Shown here piece by piece: positions 58,875 through 64,000 of a stretch of 64,000 nt of DNA (position 1 is its first letter; every line of letters starts with the position of its first letter). The notes under the pieces were generated by a model that made no database searches, was not told where the DNA came from, and saw only the letters and a list, made by a program, of their open reading frames with translations. A program made the position numbers and the translations under genes. The DNA is from Arctopsyche grandis (lineage: Eukaryota > Arthropoda > Insecta > Trichoptera > Hydropsychidae), in the NCBI RefSeq assembly GCF_051622035.1, contig NC_135364.1, positions 21,789,001 through 21,853,000 on the forward strand, written 5' to 3'.

Positions 58875-60288
58875 ATGTTGACTCGAATGCGATGGAGGGC
58901 GAGTGGAGTCTCAGTGTGGAGTCTCTATCTCTGGACGGTGTGGATGATGTGGATGAGGGTGTATGCCTCGACGATTCCGGTGACGAACGGGGCTGGTGAC
59001 GAACGAATGCATCTAAGCGGTGGAGCGCAACTGACGGAGTCCGTGAACCTCGCGAGAGGCGAAGCGGTGGCTGCAGCCTGCGAATCTTCAGGTCCCCTAA
59101 TGCCACTACAAAATCATCAGCTGCAGCATTTGTTGCTCGACCACAAGCACAAATTGCTCTACTGCTACGTGCCCAAGGTATTTACATGATGTACATATAT
59201 TCCCAAACTGGGTCATCTTAACGACCGAAATAATCCGAAGTTAGTCCCCATTTTTTATATTTATGTAAAACAATGACATTATTATAATTGCTGGTACAAT
59301 ATAAAAACAATTGTATTTATTTATTTTAATAAAATATGTTCAGTTCCATCTAAATTAATCAGATTTATCCTCAAACTATGTATTTGTTTGCAAATCGTTT
59401 TTGATTAATATTTTTTTCTTACTCTTCAGATTGCTTGTACCAATTGGAAACGTATATTCATGATTTTATCTGACAAGTGGAATGGCACCGATGTACTCGC
59501 TATTCCAGCCTCTTTGGCCCACTCTGCCGGAATGTTTCCCAATCTCGGCGATTACTCTCCAGAAGACAGAGAAGGAATTCTTGAAAATTATACCAAGTTG
59601 ATTTTTGTTCGACATCCTTTCGAAAGGGTTCTATCTGCATATAGAAATAAGTTAGAAGATGAATCCCCTAGCGCGGCCTATTTTCAAGTAAGCATTTCTA
59701 TTATTTGAACCTAAATCTATTCGCACACTTGTATGTAACTGAATGTCTACATTTTATTTATGTTTACGAATCTAGCAAAGAGTCGGTCGGACTATAATAC
59801 AACATCTCCGTCCACATGCTTCGAATATATCTATAGAAAAGGGTAACGATGTGACGTTTGAAGAGTTTGTAGAATATTTAACTCTCCCTTTGACTGATTC
59901 AACCGATGTTCCGTATGCAGTCAACGAGCATTGGGAGTCGATTGTGCAATTGTGTCATCCTTGCTTTGTCAATTATACAATTATTGGTGAGTTTTAAATG
60001 AATATTTTGATGTAATACATGTTTATATGTTTTTGAATATGTTCATTTCATTGTGCAGGTAAATATGAGACGCTGTTGGACGATTCAATCTTGGCCTTGA
60101 ATACTATTAACGCTTCTCATATACCGTTTCCACGAGATATAAGGACGTCAGGAACTGCTGATAAACTTAGACAATATTATGGTTCGTTACCTTTAGATTT
60201 AATCAGAAGACTTTACGAGGTTTACAAAGCGGATTTTAAACTATTTAACTATAATTTGCAAGATATATTAGGCTTTGATTTAGGATGA
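58875..60288 (+). CDS. Carbohydrate sulfotransferase, CHST11/12/13-like
   Basis: Four exons in phase: 58875-59177, 59430-59687, 59776-59986 and 60059-60288, 333 residues (human CHST11 352). These Golgi enzymes move sulfate from PAPS to C4 of N-acetylgalactosamine in chondroitin or dermatan. An N-terminal signal anchor (about residues 10-34, rich in Val, Leu, Trp and Met) gives type II topology. The 5'-phosphosulfate loop YVPKIACTNWKRIFM starts at about residue 98, across the exon 1/2 junction, and the 3'-phosphate motif FVRHPFERVLSAYRNK is at 160-175. The C-terminal block has VNEHWESIVQLCHPC, NYTIIGKYETL and the YEVYKADFKLFNY end. The subfamily assignment within CHST8-14 is provisional. The ATG chosen is the first that yields a signal anchor. 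Confidence 0.9.
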
Positions 60289-62234
60289 TTTTTATGTCAA
60301 TGTATATTTAATTTTTTTTTTTCATACGAACTTAAAAAGCGATACTTTATTCAAACAAGGTAATAATTTAAAAGCTGGACGACTTTCACTTACCATTAGA
60401 TATATTATTGAAATACATATTTTATTTACTTAAACTCTGTACTTAATTCATTACAAATTTCGTACAATTTTATAAATTGGTGTATTTACATGCTTCAGTA
60501 TTTTTTATTGAAATATATTATAGGTCAAATCAAGTTCAAGCTATCTGCTTTCTTGTGTCACGTAGCTATTGAAGTTTGTCCTCGATTAATCGAGTACACA
60601 TTCGACAATTTAAATATGTACTCAATTACCGAGTACATATTTAAATTATAAAATCTTTATTATTATAATAGATCACATACCTCAATCTTTTACCAAAAGT
60701 TATATGAATAAGATTTTTTTTACAGATTTTATACAAAAGTTTTTTACAGATTTTTTTAGTCAATTGGGACATTTTTTGACAATAATCTATTATATACGTA
60801 TGGTATTCTATCTACTATTAGTTACTTTATTTTATAGTAAATTGATTTACTCCATATTAATTCAAACACGAACAATAATATGCACTATGAATTTTTAACT
60901 CGAAATGTTGTGATTTTTAATTGTCTGTGATGAAAACCATCAATAGAAAAATACAATTTAGTTTTTTATGAAACTGTGGCTGTCAACTTAATTAAAATAA
61001 TTACATACATATGTAATATATGTAAATAATTATAGCACACAACACCATGACCCACTCTTTATAATTTATGTACAAAAATAAACATAGTCCTCCAAGGAAA
61101 ATGACCCATATATAATAAAGAAACGAACCATTTTTTTTAGGATACATGCATACATTTAGATGATTTTTAAAAATATTTTGTTTGTGAAATTAATATCCAA
61201 ACATGCTAAATTAAATAATTAATTCATTCTCTTAAAGCTTTCGATATATTTACATATAATTCCACCAACAGCTATTTATTACATACATATAATGTTTTTT
61301 TTATATATGTACATACATAGTTGGTCTTACCAAAAATGGTACTAGTCTTAAACTTACTAAGCTTCGCACTTTACTTATTTTCATCTCTGTTTGTAATATT
61401 TACTTAATGTGAATAACAAAATGAAAATCAACATAGTCTTTTTTGTATTGATTGTATGTATTGCGTATGGTTTGTTTTAATGGTATAACCATTTGAAATT
61501 TTGATAAAATTATATTAATGTTAATTATATTTATTCCAGTTATTTAATACGTAATTTGAGTTCAAAACTTTTATAGATTATGTATGTATTTAATTCCATG
61601 CTTTTTATTTATTTTTTTTACTTGTATATTCATTCCAATTATATTTTCATTGCACTAACATTCCTCCGGCTACAAATTTTATATGTATGTTTCTCTGATT
61701 ATTCCTCACAACAGGATACGCACACGAGTATTACTCATGTGAAGTTTCCAGACATGGAAAATCAATAGTAGAACAAAAATAAAGCTACAGGTAACACTCA
61801 TGTCCTCAATCCTCTCGTGGGAAATAATCTGTTGACCATGACTTACATATTCATATGTACATAAGTTCAATAAGAATGGCATGTGACGATATTTTTAGAA
61901 ACATTGTATAAATATAATACTGTACAATTATATTCTTAATTTAAATGTATCTTTTTCTATTCACCGAATTATTTTGATAATTTTTTATTGTATCATGATA
62001 TTTTATAATCTAATTTTATTTTGACTTGTTTTGTAACTTGATGTATGTATCAATTGAAAAAAAATTAATGATAATTAATAATTGCCTTTTTATAAATGTA
62101 TTTTTATTTGTCTGTTTTTACACAATTCTGAAAACAATTTGTAAGAGAATGTTTGTATTTTTGTACAATATATTGTATGTTATATCAAAACGATTATTTT
62201 TTTTTAATTTTTGAAGATTTGAATTATGCTTTTT
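60289..62234. other. Convergent intergenic region CHST / PGGHG
   Basis: About 1.9 kb of AT-rich sequence, probably 3' UTRs of the two facing genes. It has several TACATATGTA-type microsatellite words and a short inverted pair (GTACACATTCG / ATATGTACTCAATTACCGAG region near 60595-60640). No gene is supported. Confidence 0.45.
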
Positions 62235-64000
62235 TTAATTGAACTGTTGTCCTATCATATCCAGAGGCAGCGGACACTTTTCTGGAAAATCTCTCGTAAT
62301 TTGAAACGGTCCCTTTCCAGGCAACGGCACTAAATATTTCAAATATACATTGTATTAATTAAATAAAAATAAACAATTAATTTATTTTGTTGAACTATAA
62401 AATGATAAACACCTGAAATGCCTGAAAACAACGGGATTTTAATTGAGTTGTCAATGTGCAAAACCAATGTTTGGTTAGGATTTATCGTATCCACTTGTAA
62501 TTCTGTACGATTTACTCCAATATCCAGGGTAAAGTTGCTCCCGTGAAATTTAATTCCTAAAATTATACCAAATGATGTACACAATCTGAGGTGTTATAAT
62601 TGTTATTTATATTGAAACCGCACCGTTAATCTTCAAACGTGTCGTATCCGGAATCAACTGCGGATTTACAATCTCCAGCTTGTCTAAGTGAATATTGATG
62701 CCGGCATAGCCGAACATTATCGCCTGCAAAAACCCACCCATTCCAGTTATGAAATTGACAGCACCGATTTCAGGCTCTCGTGCTTCCGTCCAAATCTGAA
62801 ATGTATCACAATTATATTTCATTACAATCATTACGATTCGATTTTTATTTTAAAATTCAATTTTACACACCTTGAACGGCTGCCTAACATATGGTTGATA
62901 GCTTCTGTTGAACAACGAAGCAGCTTGGTCATTATTACCGAGTTGAAGGTGACCCACAGTGTGCATACTCCAAGTCATAGCCGGTCCATTATCACGTGTT
63001 ACATTTTCATAATATAATAAATCATTTTCCCTAGTCTTCCTGTCAACATTACAACAAAAATCCGTGAGTATAACAGTAGAATAATATAAAATAAAGAACA
63101 TATAGAAAAAAATGAAATCGTACGGGTGCATTTTATACATCAATGGAAAACCTAAAAGCACTGCATCAGCTTGCTTTATAATTGTCGACCTTTCGTAGCC
63201 ATCGTATTGAGGATGGTAATCAAAAGTGTGATCATAAGGTAAATTCAATTTTGACGCTACATCGGTCCATTCAGATTTTGAAGTATTCGTCGAATTGCAT
63301 AGACAGGATGCGTAGCTAAAATATCAAAATTTTATCATGTGATGTGATATACTCTTAATTTTTCTTTTACCTATGTTTTTATTACACTTACTCTCCCAAA
63401 TATAGAGCTAATCCTGCTACAACATTAGTGAAAACAGAGTTTGTAACATTTGGGTGATCTTCGTCAGGTCCCATAACCTCTGAAAAATTAAATTAGTATA
63501 TTTATTAAAAAAACTGTATTACTGATACAATCTTATATAAGAAATCAAACACGCCTTTAATATCGTAGAATCCAGTTTCGACGTTAAATTCTGCTCTCGA
63601 TGCCCAGAAGTCCGCTATTTTGCTAATCATCGAACAGCCGCTACTCTAAATTCAAAATCATGCATATACAAACATACATATTCATTTATAGTGCTATACG
63701 GAATACGTTATTAAATCCAATAAATTTACATTAAGCCATTGCTTATCACCAGTCATTGATATATATTGCCGAGCGGCAAAAGCTATACATCCAGTGATGT
63801 GATGTTCAAAGTCGACGACTTCTGGACAACAATCTGGTGTAACTTCAGCACCAGTGAAAGCACTCTCCCATGAAAATCTACAAATACGTTTATAAATTAG
63901 TATTATGTAATGTTTAATTTTTTTTTTCTTGAAAATATGGTACCTGATGCCTTCATGTCCAGATAACTCGGCAAGATCTGCTGCAGCTTCACTGTTGCCT
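62235..64000 (-). CDS. PGGHG: PGGHG (ATHL1), GH65 collagen glucosidase, 3' part
   Basis: Nine exons, all in phase, run into the window edge: from beyond 64000 to 63944, then 63877-63730, 63645-63553, 63477-63392, 63315-63124, 63039-62871, 62795-62624, 62556-62413 and 62329-62235. About 385 C-terminal residues are visible. The enzyme removes glucose from glucosyl-galactosyl-hydroxylysine of collagen and belongs to GH65 with trehalose and maltose phosphorylases. Family marks are GIRFSWESAFTG, FEHHITGCIAFA, the acid motif GVMGPDE, TNSVFTNV, DYHPQYDGYE, KQADAVLLGFP, GPAMTWSM, PFK.WTE and NFITGMGGFLQAIMFGYAG. The 84-base intron at 63040-63123 has no in-frame stop. The acceptor before VMGPDE is CAGAG, and only the second AG keeps the frame. 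Confidence 0.92.

Noticed and set aside
63478-63553. A GC-AG intron in PGGHG (AAAG|GCGTGT)
   Set aside because: A normal GT donor two bases on, combined with the second AG of CAGAG, gives DIKGVMGPDE, which matches the family exactly.

Overview
The window is eukaryotic, AT-rich genomic DNA. Multi-exon genes with GT-AG introns encode conserved animal proteins, and the spaces between them are packed with short DNA transposons. Protein content, small introns, tachta/tatgta-type microsatellites and an RTE-clade LINE point to an insect. Lepidoptera or a close relative is my best guess, but the order is not proven by the sequence.

Thirteen protein genes can be modelled, most with consistent exon phases from start to stop: MAF1 (+, 2025-6400), PCIF1/CAPAM (-, 9663-13077), PSMF1/PI31 (+, 16134-16961), AMACR (+, 19110-20392), two tandem SLC19-family vitamin transporters (-, 20801-26767 and 29815-31889), JMJD4 (-, 34257-35505), a KDEL-tailed POGLUT2/3 (+, 36618-38465), CYLD (-, 39111-42384), SS18 (+, 44798-50340), mRpL3 (-, 52369-54544), a CHST11-like sulfotransferase (+, 58875-60288) and the 3' part of PGGHG (-, 62235 to beyond 64000). 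They are housekeeping genes of unrelated pathways: Pol III repression, cap methylation, proteasome regulation, peroxisomal lipid oxidation, vitamin uptake, translation termination, ER O-glucosylation, deubiquitination, chromatin remodelling, mitochondrial translation, chondroitin sulfation and collagen sugar removal. Neighbours are mostly convergent or divergent. I see no operon-like functional cluster except the SLC19 tandem pair.

The rest is a dense mobile-element landscape: three TTAA-flanked piggyBac-type MITEs, a 188-203 bp MITE family with clear 9-bp target duplications at three sites, several hAT-type MITEs with 8-bp duplications, palindromic MITEs, a Tc1/mariner copy carrying two other MITEs inside the SS18 intron, Merlin-like transposase remnants, a hAT transposase remnant, RTE and another LINE fragment, and short solo LTR-like elements (fossils). 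The most striking structure is at 55333-58121: two 550-bp inverted arms that look identical base for base, AT microsatellite included, around a 5'-truncated RTE LINE. This is either a very recent fold-back event or an assembly artefact. I found no convincing tRNA, rRNA, CRISPR or prokaryotic feature, and no clear case of a wholly new biological system. The best candidates for novelty are the 9-bp-TSD MITE family, the palindrome-array TTAA element and the perfect inverted repeat.
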